Positions 36,235 to 44,230 of a DNA stretch of 64,000 nt are shown in pieces. The stretch is taken from NCBI RefSeq assembly GCF_030817055.1, contig NZ_JAUSYV010000001.1:3124001-3188000 (forward strand), written 5' to 3'. The DNA comes from Bacillus sp. V2I10. GTDB lineage: Bacteria > Bacillota > Bacilli > Bacillales > Bacillaceae. Position numbers and translations under genes: made by a program. The notes under the pieces are model-generated. The model had not been told where the DNA came from. It made no database searches and saw nothing but the letters and a program-made list of their open reading frames with translations. The stretch's first letter is position 1, and each line of letters starts with the position of its first letter.

Positions 36235-36262
36235 AGTTAACATAATGTCAATTATCGGCAAC
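36235..36262 (+). other. dif-like XerC/XerD site 2
   Basis: Arm AGTTAACATAA (one mismatch to the dif XerD arm), spacer TGTCAA, arm TTATCGGCAAC. Hairpin 36263-36303 follows directly. It shares arms with sites 1 and 3. Confidence 0.58.
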
Positions 36263-36303
36263 AAAAAGGGTTGGGATCCTTTTGGATACCCAACCCTTTT
36301 TGT
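36263..36303. terminator. Hairpin adjoining dif-like site 2
   Basis: AAAAAGGGTTGGGATCC pairs with GGATACCCAACCCTTTTT. It lies about 70 bp after the stop of the gene at 36375 on the minus strand. Confidence 0.8.
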
Positions 36304-36374
36304 TGTTACTATAACAACCGTTCTAGGAAGCATTCTAATGGCCAATTATCCTAATCCTCTTTGACTAGTATAAA

Positions 36375-36782
36375 TCAATCCCAGGCTGTTACAGTGGAAT
36401 TTCCGCCAGAATATTTCGCAAGATAAAATTCGGCTTGATCACCATCGACATGTTTACCGATATTTCTAAAGACATGACAGCCATTTGAATCAAAATCATT
36501 ACTACCTGCTGTTTTAAAGTAGAGACCTCTAACACCATTAGAATATACTACATCATCTGTATTATATGGATCTTCTTCATATAGCTCATAATAACCTGGT
36601 TGACTATCAGAACTGAGACAAATTTTAAAATCGCCCCCACCTGATAGAAAGATTTCACTTTGGTTGGTAAATTCATCGCTCCCTTGATTATCCCAGCCTC
36701 CAGCTAAGGTAGTTGGTGTAATTGCAAAAAACAGACCAACGACAAGAGTAACTATCATCCCAATATTCAATAATTTTTTCAT
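36375..36782 (-). CDS. Small secreted protein
   Basis: The 135 residues start at ATG 36782 after AAAGGAGAG. A signal peptide (about 1-27, MKKLLNIGMIVTLVVGLFFA) precedes a domain with a Cys pair (FKICLSSDS, SNGCHVFRN). No family is recognised; size and cysteines suggest an extracellular effector or binding protein. It is the single gene between dif-like sites 2 and 3, and is unrelated in sequence to the gene between sites 1 and 2. Confidence 0.72.
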   Translation of the reverse strand: MKKLLNIGMIVTLVVGLFFAITPTTLAGGWDNQGSDEFTNQSEIFLSGGGDFKICLSSDSQPGYYELYEEDPYNTDDVVYSNGVRGLYFKTAGSNDFDSNGCHVFRNIGKHVDGDQAEFYLAKYSGGNSTVTAWD

Positions 36783-36968
36783 TATAACAACTCTCCTTTT
36801 TTCTAAACTTTACCATGTAAAAATTTGTATTACGATGAACTAAGGAACTATTTACATTTATATAAAACGACCATTTTTTAGACAGCAACTAAGCAAAAAA
36901 GGTACTAAAGTATTAATTTTCTGAAAATAAATTAAAAAAGAAATCAAATGAATACTATATACAAATCT

Positions 36969-36996
36969 AGTTAACATAATCGTAATTATCGGTACT
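36969..36996 (+). other. dif-like XerC/XerD site 3
   Basis: Arm AGTTAACATAA, spacer TCGTAA, arm TTATCGGTACT. The hairpin at 36997-37027 is the same GGATCTTC type as at site 1, and the outer flank GAATACTATATACAAATCT is also shared. Confidence 0.58.
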
Positions 36997-37027
36997 AAAA
37001 AAGGATCTTCACTGGAAGATCCTTTTT
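36997..37027. terminator. Hairpin adjoining dif-like site 3
   Basis: AAAAAAGGATCTTC with GAAGATCCTTTTT. It lies just after the stop of the NmrA-like gene on the minus strand. A short GCCC-core piece (CAATCGCCCGTTCGATC) follows at 37040. Confidence 0.75.
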
Positions 37028-37084
37028 GCTGCTTATTAAACAATCGCCCGTTCGATCTTTAGTTGCTACCTTGGAACGCCTCAA

Positions 37085-37906
37085 TTATGGTTTTTTAAAA
37101 TATTGCACGTGTTCAGAGACCCACTGGGCGAAGGTTCGTGCAGGCCGACCAGTAATCTCTTTGACAGTTGGAATCACCGTATAAGCCGATTTAGGCGGAT
37201 TAAGGTGCCAACGAATTACGTAATCAATAGCATCCTCCTGAACCCCCATCCTCCTCATCTGCTCACGTTCTTCTTCTTCAGAACTCTCAACAAATCGAAT
37301 GTCACGTCCGATGACCTCACGAATAATCCGAACTTTATCTTGAACGGACAAACTCTCAGGCCCTGTTAATGTATATACTTTACCTGCATGACCGTCCTCA
37401 GTCAGTGCGACTGCTGCGACTCTTCCAATATCGGCTTCATGAACAGGAGCAATTCGTGATCCCCCAAACAGATCTCGAACTACCCCCTCAGAGCGTATGG
37501 AGTCTGCCCATTTCCGCGCATTTGCCATAAACTCAAAGGCTTGAAGTTGGGTCCACTCTAGATCGCTTGCTTCAACTGCCCTCTCGAAAGGACCCTTCTC
37601 GCCGTTCCATAAAACAGTAACGCTGCGTACTCCAGCCTTCACAGCAAGTTCTACGATTTCCGGTCCCGTTTCCAACGGGGTATATTCTGCACCTGTTGTA
37701 ATCAAATGCATGCTGCTTACGCCAACCAACGCAGAAACTAGCGTACTCGGATCACTTAAATCTCCGGCGACAACCTCCACATCAGCAGGAAGATTGGCTT
37801 GCAGTGGATTACGTGTCAATGCTCGTACTTTTTGCCCCCTTCGAATCAGTTGGTCCACGACGTGCCGCCCTACTGTCCCCGTTGCTCCTGTCACTAATAT
37901 GGTCAT
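37085..37906 (-). CDS. NmrA-like NAD(P)-binding protein
   Basis: The 273 residues begin with the Rossmann motif LVTGATGTVGRHV and lack the usual SDR Tyr-x-x-x-Lys pair, as atypical (NmrA/QOR2-like) members do. They bind NAD(P) and act as redox sensors or quinone reductases. Its ATG overlaps the stop of the MerR gene (ATGA), so the two are coupled and the MerR protein probably controls both. The pair lies between dif-like sites 3 and 4. Confidence 0.82.
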   Translation of the reverse strand: MTILVTGATGTVGRHVVDQLIRRGQKVRALTRNPLQANLPADVEVVAGDLSDPSTLVSALVGVSSMHLITTGAEYTPLETGPEIVELAVKAGVRSVTVLWNGEKGPFERAVEASDLEWTQLQAFEFMANARKWADSIRSEGVVRDLFGGSRIAPVHEADIGRVAAVALTEDGHAGKVYTLTGPESLSVQDKVRIIREVIGRDIRFVESSEEEEREQMRRMGVQEDAIDYVIRWHLNPPKSAYTVIPTVKEITGRPARTFAQWVSEHVQYFKKP

Positions 37907-38301
37907 TCGTTATCCTCCTCCTGTACAGGTACCCACTTATCCCGGTTTTCCTTCATTAGGTTGATTTGCTTTTCCAAACGGACTTGCGCCTCATCCAATG
38001 CCTTTTTTTGCCGTATCACTTCATTCAGCTTGGTTTCATATATCTGCAGCAATTCTTCACAATACTCGTCTTTTTTGTCGTACTCTTGATCTTCAGGGCA
38101 ATGTAGAATATCTTTAATCTGGTCGGTTGTTAGACCTAAATTAAGATATAGTTTGATCGTATTAATAGCTTCGATAATCGAATCATCGAATTCGCGATAA
38201 TTATTGTCAAGACGAGAAATAGTTATTAACCCTTTTTTCTCATAATGCCGTAAGGATCGAGAACTGATCCCGGTTATTTTAGCTATTTGACTTATTTTCA
38301 A
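37903..38301 (-). CDS. MerR-family regulator
   Basis: The 132 residues have the MerR helix-turn-helix at the N terminus (ISQIAKITGISSRSLRHYEKKGLI), then the dimerisation coiled coil (about 80-118). It starts at TTG 38301 after GGGAGGTGG. No metal-binding cysteine cluster is present at the end, so it probably senses an organic compound or redox state. The promoter upstream has the long spacer typical of MerR control. Confidence 0.87.
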   Translation of the reverse strand: MKISQIAKITGISSRSLRHYEKKGLITISRLDNNYREFDDSIIEAINTIKLYLNLGLTTDQIKDILHCPEDQEYDKKDEYCEELLQIYETKLNEVIRQKKALDEAQVRLEKQINLMKENRDKWVPVQEEDNE

Positions 38302-38336
38302 AGCTCCACCTCCCTTCTTTTAAAATTACTAATTTC

Positions 38337-38368
38337 ATCATAAAGTATGACACTAGTGTTAAAGTCAA
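38337..38368 (-). promoter_or_regulatory. MerR-type promoter with a 20-bp spacer
   Basis: On the minus strand, -35 TTGACT (38368-38363) and -10 TATGAT (38342-38337) are 20 bp apart instead of 17. The spacer contains the dyad TAACACTAGTGTCA. MerR proteins bind such dyads and twist over-long spacers. Confidence 0.75.
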
Positions 38369-38477
38369 GTTTTTTAGATATTAAAATAACATTTGGTGAT
38401 AAAGGTATTACCTGCGTAATCTGGTAAACCATTATGAATTGTTCGTCGGAAAAGATTGTGATATTTAAGTCACGTCT

Positions 38478-38515
38478 TGCGCATAACTGCACCCGTTGTT
38501 GAAGAAGATCCAAAG
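38478..38515 (-). repeat. Short GCCC-core-like piece
   Basis: AACTGCACCCGTTGTTGAAG resembles the core and right arm in degenerate form. Another (CTACCCGTTTGTTGAAGATC) lies at 38826-38845, next to the cupin gene stop. Confidence 0.4.
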
Positions 38516-38542
38516 GATCGAATGAATATTCTATACATTTTT

Positions 38543-38570
38543 AGTTGACATAATGAAACTTTTAAGAAGT
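38543..38570 (+). other. dif-like XerC/XerD site 4, the best match
   Basis: Arm AGTTGACATAA (10 of 11 to the dif XerD arm), spacer TGAAAC, arm TTTTAAGAAGT (9 of 11 to the XerC arm TTCTAGGAAGT). A strong terminator hairpin follows at once. Outer flank AATGAATATTCTATACATT is shared with the other sites. Confidence 0.65.
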
Positions 38571-38573
38571 TAG

Positions 38574-38612
38574 CAAAAGAGCCAAACCCTTATCTACCAA
38601 GGGTTTGGCTCC
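38574..38612. terminator. Hairpin adjoining dif-like site 4
   Basis: GAGCCAAACCCTT and AAGGGTTTGGCTC pair perfectly. A near twin (GAGCCAATTCCTT with AAGGGATTGGCTC) adjoins site 5. Confidence 0.8.
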
Positions 38613-38751
38613 TATTCGTTTTTTATCGGTTATACAGGATTTTATACACTCTAGTATTCTCAAGGGTTTTGCCGGTTTTAGGTTTTGGAAATCATCAATA
38701 GTTTTGCATAAAATTGTGTATACTAGGGGTGACCTCTAATTCTTTGGGTAG

Positions 38752-38792
38752 AAAAGAGAGCAGACTGTTAATTTACAGTTTGCTCTCTTTTT
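38752..38792 (+). terminator. Terminator with no gene before it
   Basis: AAAAGAGAGCAGACTGT and ACAGTTTGCTCTCTTTTT form a strong hairpin with six T. No plus-strand gene ends here, so it could close a short untranslated RNA or serve the cupin gene on the other strand. Confidence 0.6.
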
Positions 38793-38863
38793 GCTTGTTA
38801 TAAGGTCATTTTTGTTAAACTAACGCTACCCGTTTGTTGAAGATCAATGCAACCTTATGGTCG

Positions 38864-39358
38864 CTATTCCGACCAAGTCACCGGTTTTTCCAGAATAACG
38901 CCATCAGTCTCCACCCATTGCTGGAGACTGCCCGCCTGGACTTGAATAACGATGAAATACAAATCCTTATTACCGTTATTGCGTAGCGTGCGTACTCCCT
39001 CTGGCCCTACGCGAACTGCAGTTCCTTCCTTGACTTCAAAAATTTGTCCATCAACCTGAAACTGACCTCGTCCGCCAATGAAAAGGTATAACTCCTCGTT
39101 CTCGCGATGTTTGTGATAGAACGGGACAGTACCCCCCTCCGGTAGTTGGTTCAGTGAAACCTCCATGCCTGTCAGTCCAAGCTTTTCTTTAAGAAAATTC
39201 TTACCCGGGATGGGATCCTTTGACATACTTAATAGGCTACTAAAAGAACCTGCTTCCACAACGCTGAAATTAGTTCCGCTCATAGGCGATTCTCCTTGCA
39301 CAATTTGATTTTCAGTGGCGGTCGTTACTTCGGTTTTTGTACCTTGATTTTGTGTCAT
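38864..39358 (-). CDS. Cupin-domain protein
   Basis: The start ATG 39358 (MTQNQGTKTE) lies seven bases after GGGAGG. The 164 residues have a single conserved beta barrel: PFYHKHRENEELYLFIGGRGQ gives the two His, Glu and the following His-like position of cupin motif 1, and motif 2 is VRVGPEGVRTLRN. It probably binds a metal. The N-terminal 45 residues are polar. The function is unknown. Confidence 0.78.
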   Translation of the reverse strand: MTQNQGTKTEVTTATENQIVQGESPMSGTNFSVVEAGSFSSLLSMSKDPIPGKNFLKEKLGLTGMEVSLNQLPEGGTVPFYHKHRENEELYLFIGGRGQFQVDGQIFEVKEGTAVRVGPEGVRTLRNNGNKDLYFIVIQVQAGSLQQWVETDGVILEKPVTWSE

Positions 39359-39417
39359 TTCCATTCCTCCCAACTTAAGAATAACTATCATTTCAAGAAT
39401 GACTTTCAAAATTCCTT

Positions 39418-39455
39418 CCTTATTCAACAATCTGGCCCGATTGCGGAACAAAAAA
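39418..39455 (-). repeat. GCCC-core repeat
   Basis: TCAACAATCTGGCCCGATTG followed by CGGAAC. It lies just upstream of the cupin gene start. Confidence 0.6.
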
Positions 39456-39617
39456 AATCAATACAGGACTTTTGATCAATCTTTTTTATAAACGGTGCAA
39501 CTTTATTACAAACGGTTAAACTTTATTTTAAATTTACATTTTGAGCATTGTACAGCATAAAAGCCCTCCTAACGGAAGGCTTTTTCTATTGCTACTTATG
39601 TATTCGTGTGTTCAGAG

Positions 39618-39911
39618 TTATTTCCAAACTGATGTATTGTCTTGTTTTGAATCTTTCTTAATGAGCCACTTTAATTCATTCCCATATTCCAAGACATGAA
39701 TCATTTCCTGCAGCTGTTGTTTGTTTTCATTAAAACGAATTAAATCTTTTTCCCTATCTTCGTATTTAAGTCTTGAATAAAATTTAATTTTCTCTTCTAT
39801 TCTTTTTAATTCTCTTTCTAAGCAGATGTAGACAATCTTCCATTCACTAATTTCTTCTAATTCAATTTTACCTTTTTCAAAGATGCCAAAAGAAGAGAAA
39901 TCATTGCAATT
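39618..39911 (-). pseudogene. Coiled-coil protein fragment
   Basis: A minus-strand frame without a start codon reads SSFGIFEKGKIELEEISEWK, then a charged helical stretch ending NTSVWK and TAA. The heptad-rich middle (ERELKRIEEKIKFYSRLKYE) suggests a coiled coil. Upstream it runs into an IS3 transposase remnant, so its 5' end was probably lost there. Confidence 0.5.
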
Positions 39912-39924
39912 TCTTTTATTTGCT

Positions 39925-40125
39925 TGTAATTGTAATAAAGAATGTATTCTAATTCCTGTTTAAACTGCTCTATACTCTCAAATTCTTGGAGATATAGTAA
40001 CTCCTATTTTAATAAGCCAAAGAAGTTTTCAATAACTGTGTTATCTAACAAATTCCTTCCCTAGACATGCTGCTTTTCATCTCATATCCTTTAATGCTTT
40101 GTTTTTGTGTTTTATCGTCTAGTAT
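39925..40125 (-). mobile_element. Remnant of an IS3-family OrfB
   Basis: On the minus strand broken frames read MKSSMSREGI, DNTVIENFFGLLK, ELLYLQEFESIEQFKQELEY and YYNYKQIKE, matching the C-terminal part of OrfB around the catalytic Glu (compare MENFFGIMKSELLYLKEFES in the element at 6130). A frameshift or gap lies between the pieces and no ends are visible. It is a dead copy. Confidence 0.72.
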
Positions 40126-40354
40126 TATGGCTATTACAACTCTCTTATATTCTTACGATAGGATTACACTTTCTTATTATCCTTATTTTAGTTTTTAGAT
40201 TTTATTAGACTATCATTTTATCTTCAAAGGAAAGCTCGATTAGTCTGTTAAAACTTTTAACATGATATTTCTTTAGAATGTGGTAAATGCCGTCAATTAT
40301 AAATTAACGACACATATAATAAATGAACTTAGAATAACAAGGAGTTTATTTTTA

Positions 40355-40954
40355 ATGAAAAAAAGAAATTTTTTAATTTTGGGACATCCGAGAAGTGGCA
40401 CAGGATTTATGGCTAAATTATTTCAGGAATTTGGATTTGATGTTAAACATGAAAGGATGGGTAAAGATGGAATTAGTAGCTGGATGTTTGCAGTTGAAGA
40501 TAATCAGGTCTGTGGTGTTAAGGGTCTTAATAAAAAAGACTTCACTTTTGATTATGTAATTATGTGTATGAGAAATCCAATTGATATTGTATGTAGTACT
40601 TATTACACTACATCGGACCTAAGTTTAATATTTCGAAAAAAACATATAAATTTAGAAGGTATTAACAAATTAGAGATGACTGTAAAAAGTGTTTTAGAAT
40701 GGTATAAAATTATAGAATTGCAAAAACCAAATTTAAAGGTTTATGTAGATAAAGCACCCGAAAAAGTTTTGTCTGATTTTTTTAAAAAAATAGAAAATAG
40801 GCATCAAGTAGCTCCAACTGAAAAAATAAATAATAAAGTGAATGCAAGAAGTCATCCTCCAATGAATTTATCGTTCATAAAGGATAATTGCAACCAAAAT
40901 TTAGTTGATGAGTTTATTAATTTCTGTAAAATGCATGGATATAAATGTGAATAA
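40355..40954 (+). CDS. Sulfotransferase-like P-loop protein
   Basis: The start ATG 40355 (MKKRNFLILG) follows AAGGAG; a longer frame lacks a ribosome site. The 199 residues carry a PAPS-binding-type loop HPRSGTGF (11-18) and the 3'-phosphate motif MRNPIDIVCST (Arg73, Ser81). It likely transfers sulfate from PAPS to a hydroxyl or amine. The sat and cysC genes for making PAPS lie 2 kb downstream. Acceptor unknown. Confidence 0.75.
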   Translation: MKKRNFLILGHPRSGTGFMAKLFQEFGFDVKHERMGKDGISSWMFAVEDNQVCGVKGLNKKDFTFDYVIMCMRNPIDIVCSTYYTTSDLSLIFRKKHINLEGINKLEMTVKSVLEWYKIIELQKPNLKVYVDKAPEKVLSDFFKKIENRHQVAPTEKINNKVNARSHPPMNLSFIKDNCNQNLVDEFINFCKMHGYKCE

Positions 40955-41031
40955 TCAAATCAAAATAGAGCTGTACAAGAAAAAATGTATCTAGGCTTTA
41001 GAATTAATTGTAATTATTTTTTCTAATATAA

Positions 41032-41190
41032 CCTAGTTATGATAAATTAAAGTTCAATTTCGTTGAAGAAGAGCAGGATCCAGATCCAGGAGAAACTCCT
41101 GCAGAAGAGCTTGAAGAAGACATAGAAGAGCCGTTCGAAGATCCAGACGGTGATGAAGTGGACAAAAACGATCCGAACCCAGAAGACTAG
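41032..41190 (+). pseudogene. Acidic C-terminal remnant of a lost gene
   Basis: An open frame without start reads KFNFVEEEQDPDPGETPAEE... ending DKNDPNPED and TAG, almost all Asp, Glu and Pro. Such tails occur on penicillin-binding proteins of bacilli, but nothing else remains. A strong terminator follows, as expected for a former gene end. Confidence 0.5.
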
Positions 41191-41236
41191 TACCAACAAA
41201 TCGTAAAGTATTATTAATTGATATTGATACTAAAAA

Positions 41237-41283
41237 GCAAAAGAGCCAATTCCTTGAAACGTACAAGGGATTGGCTCTTTTGC
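41237..41283 (+). terminator. Terminator adjoining dif-like site 5
   Basis: GCAAAAGAGCCAATTCCTT and AAGGGATTGGCTCTTTTGC pair over a short loop. Near twin of the hairpin at 38574. Confidence 0.85.
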
Positions 41284-41285
41284 TC

Positions 41286-41314
41286 ACTTCCTAAAATACC
41301 TAATTATGTAAATT
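41286..41314 (-). other. dif-like XerC/XerD site 5, inverted
   Basis: Arm ACTTCCTAAAA (10 of 11 to the XerC arm ACTTCCTAGAA), seven-base spacer TACCTAA, arm TTATGTAAATT (10 of 11 to TTATGTAAACT). The spacer is one base longer than in dif. Orientation is opposite to sites 1-4, so sites 4 and 5 face each other around 38.6-41.3 kb. Confidence 0.62.
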
Positions 41315-41397
41315 AAGAAACTTTCAGACAGGACATTTAATAAGCTAGCATGAATATATAAACGTAAAAGTAAGATGAAAGTAGGTGGCTTTTACGT

Positions 41398-41980
41398 ATG
41401 CTAGTAAGTGAAATCATTCATAAAATTACGGCAAAAGAAATGACCATCAAAGAACTAGCCGAATTATATAATGTAAGTGATCGAACGATTCAAATGAAGA
41501 TTAAAAAATTAGGTTATGAATGGGATAGCAAGCAAAGTATTTATAACTACGTAGGGGAATCACCTGAGCCATCCGATGTTGATTTTAGTACGTTGTTCGG
41601 AAAAAACAACAACATTTCTATGGGTGAAATCAATAAAAGTAAAAGTGAAATTACTAGGACTCGTACGAGTGAAACTAAAAGCAAAACTAAAATTGATGCT
41701 ACTAGTAATAGTGAAATGGATTCAATAGATACTGCTTGCAGGTAAAAAAGTAACTGTGGAATTGTTGCGGTTCATTGCGGAAGGATTTAAACGCAACCTA
41801 ACCGCAACGGATATCGAGGACGGTTTATCCCGCATGGTTGCAAAAAATATTGAAGTTGAAAAAGAAACCACAATAACAACAGCAACAACGACTATAGACA
41901 TCGTCACCATATTTTCAAAAAAATTGAATATTTCCGCAAATACCGTGAGCACTTGTCCTCTATACTACATAAACTATTAA
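41398..41980 (+). pseudogene. HTH DNA-binding protein gene with a frameshift
   Basis: The first frame (115 residues) has a helix-turn-helix (MTIKELAELYNVSDRTIQMKIKKLG) and a long polar linker of Ser, Thr and Lys, then stops at 41745. The second frame overlaps it and continues ILLAGKKVTVELLRFIAEGF, a folded-looking stretch, to 41980. A shift near 41730 would join them. Plasmid- or ICE-type regulator is possible, family unknown. Confidence 0.55.
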
Positions 41981-42090
41981 CGAAAGAGTATTCTATTAAA
42001 ATTTTAGATAAAAGGTTACTATCAACCTAAAGTAACCCGTGGTGCTAGATAAAAAAGAATATAAAAATACCCTTGATCGGAGGTGAAATA

Positions 42091-42705
42091 ATGAATCATA
42101 AAGATAAATTATTAATTTTTATGCATATCCCTAAAACTGGAGGGACTACTTTACATTATTTCCTTAAAAACCAATACAATGAAAATGTACAATGTTATCA
42201 AAGAAAGACTGGTTTTGGATTACATCGTCATTTTTCAAAACCGTGTATCTATATTACAATGATGCGTGATCCAGTTGAGCGTATTATTTCTTTGTACTAT
42301 TATATTCGCAGAAATGAGAATCATCGTTGGCACAGCAAAGTAAAAGAGCTTAGTTTGGATCAATTCATTACTAACAAAGAGTTTGAACACGAGAATGTTA
42401 ATTTGCAAACACGTTATTTCTGTGACGGGCAAACTCCTAACTTGGAGCAAGCGAAGAAAAATCTTTATAACCATTTCTCTATTGTAGGAATTACTGAACT
42501 ATTCGACGATTCTCTCTCTCTTATGAAACATGAATTAGGTTGGAAAAGTGTTCAATATCAAAAAAGAAATGTAACTAAAAATCGAAAATTAAAAAGTGAT
42601 TTTCCAACAAAAACAATTGATAAAATAATACAAAATAACACACTAGATTTGGAATTATATAAATATGCAAAAAATATATTAAAAGATAAAATACAAAATA
42701 TTTAA
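42091..42705 (+). CDS. Sulfotransferase family 2 protein
   Basis: The start ATG 42091 follows GGAGGTG. The 204 residues show the PAPS loop MHIPKTGGTT (11-20) with the diagnostic KTGGTT, and the 3'-phosphate motif RDPVERIISLYYY (Arg59, Ser67). This matches family 2 sulfotransferases, which sulfate sugars in glycans. It lacks signal or membrane segments. It lies 370 bp before sat and cysC, the PAPS-forming pair. Confidence 0.85.
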   Translation: MNHKDKLLIFMHIPKTGGTTLHYFLKNQYNENVQCYQRKTGFGLHRHFSKPCIYITMMRDPVERIISLYYYIRRNENHRWHSKVKELSLDQFITNKEFEHENVNLQTRYFCDGQTPNLEQAKKNLYNHFSIVGITELFDDSLSLMKHELGWKSVQYQKRNVTKNRKLKSDFPTKTIDKIIQNNTLDLELYKYAKNILKDKIQNI

Positions 42706-42837
42706 ATTATATATTCATTTCTTTGTATGAGACATATTTCATAGAGTTGCAGATTTGGTGAATCACGCACAGTTGAATTTCTGTTTGCGGAAAAATAGAT
42801 TGGATGGCTTCAGAAAAGCATAAACGATAAAAAACGG

Positions 42838-42930
42838 ACAAACGCCAATCCCTTGATACATAAGAGTTTGGCGTTTTTACTTACTTGAAAAATAAAAAAA
42901 GTAGCTTATTAAGGTAGCTACTCTTTTTAG
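42838..42930 (+). terminator. Two consecutive terminators before sat
   Basis: AACGCCAATCCCTT pairs with AAGAGTTTGGCGTT (42840-42877) and AGTAGCTTA with TAGCTACT (42900-42928, then TTTTT). Between them ACTTACTTGAA resembles an XerC arm, but no second arm follows. Confidence 0.7.
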
Positions 42931-43074
42931 CCAAAGATTTTCCTCCACCAAGGACCCACAGGCCGGATCCTAGATTCTTCTTGAATGCCGAGCAGCAAGC
43001 CGAATTCATCAAGAAGGCGGAGGCATTTAGCTTTAAAACTAATTAAAAGGGTATGTTTAGGAGGAAAAAAGAAA

Positions 43075-44214
43075 ATGAGTTTACAGCCGCACGGAGGATT
43101 ATTAATACAAGCGTATAACCCAGAGGAAAAATATCAGGAGATTTCTGCAGAAATTGAAATCGATGCAATGGCATTAAGTGATTTGGAATTAATCGGAATT
43201 GGAGCATATAGCCCGCTTGAAGGATTTCTTTCACAGAAAGATTATGAGCAGGTCGTAAATGATATGAGGCTTGCTTCAGGGACTGTCTGGAGTATACCGA
43301 TCACACTGCCTGTTTCAAAGGTAACGGCTGAGAGATTACTAGTCGGCGCAAAAGCGAGACTGCTTTACAAAGGCGAGGTATATGGCCTGATACAGGTTGA
43401 AGATGTTTATGAGCCTGACAAAACACTTGAAGCCATAAATGTTTATGGAACGGCAGACATTGCTCACCCGGGCGTGAAAAAAATGCACGAACGGGAAGAC
43501 GTCTATGTAGGCGGCAAAATTACTCTTTTAAAGAGACCTGAAAAGCCATTTAAACAATACACGTTTGATCCAATTGAAACGCGTGAAATTTTCAAAAGCA
43601 AAGGCTGGAAAACGGTCGTTGGATTCCAGACAAGAAACCCCGTGCATAGAGCACATGAATATATTCAGAAATCAGCCCTTGAAACAGTGGATGGATTATT
43701 CTTAAATCCGCTTGTAGGTGAAACAAAATCTGATGACATTTCAGCATCCATCAGAATGGAGAGCTATGAGGTTCTTCTAAGAAACTACTATCCGGAAGAA
43801 CGGGTTGAGCTCGGTGTCTTTCCGGCAGCAATGAGATATGCAGGCCCAAGAGAAGCGATCTTCCATGCTATCGTCCGGAAGAATTACGGATGCACCCATT
43901 TTATTGTTGGCAGAGATCATGCAGGTGTAGGTGATTACTACGGCACCTATGATGCTCAGAAAATCTTTGATCAATTTGAGGAGCAGGAGCTTGGAATCAA
44001 GCCGCTGAAATTCGATCACAGCTTCTACTGCAGCAAATGCGAAGGAATGGCGACAACGAAAACATGTCCTCACGACAGCTCGGCACATATTATTCTATCA
44101 GGAACAAAGGTTAGACAAATGCTCAGGAACGGCGAGGTTCCTCCAAGCACTTTCAGCCGCCCGGAAGTCATTGAAGTTTTAATAAACGGACTTAAAAAAG
44201 AAGTCGTTTCATAA
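43075..44214 (+). CDS. sat: Sulfate adenylyltransferase (ATP sulfurylase)
   Basis: The start ATG 43075 (MSLQPHGG) follows AGGAGG; the longer frame runs through an unrelated tail. The 379 residues match bacillar Sat: QTRNPVHRAHE (185-195) and GRDHAGVGDYYG at the nucleotide site, and CxxC-like zinc residues near the end (YCSKCEGMATTKTC). It makes adenosine phosphosulfate from ATP and sulfate. In B. subtilis it lies in the cysH operon; here cysH and cysP are absent and only a short tail of a former upstream gene (ending about 43045) remains. Confidence 0.95.
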   Translation: MSLQPHGGLLIQAYNPEEKYQEISAEIEIDAMALSDLELIGIGAYSPLEGFLSQKDYEQVVNDMRLASGTVWSIPITLPVSKVTAERLLVGAKARLLYKGEVYGLIQVEDVYEPDKTLEAINVYGTADIAHPGVKKMHEREDVYVGGKITLLKRPEKPFKQYTFDPIETREIFKSKGWKTVVGFQTRNPVHRAHEYIQKSALETVDGLFLNPLVGETKSDDISASIRMESYEVLLRNYYPEERVELGVFPAAMRYAGPREAIFHAIVRKNYGCTHFIVGRDHAGVGDYYGTYDAQKIFDQFEEQELGIKPLKFDHSFYCSKCEGMATTKTCPHDSSAHIILSGTKVRQMLRNGEVPPSTFSRPEVIEVLINGLKKEVVS

Positions 44215-44230
44215 GAAGGGAGAAACATCG

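Noticed and set aside
38703..38730. Promoter for a small RNA before the terminator at 38752
   Set aside because: TATACT is present but no -35 box lies at the right distance, so an RNA gene is not supported.
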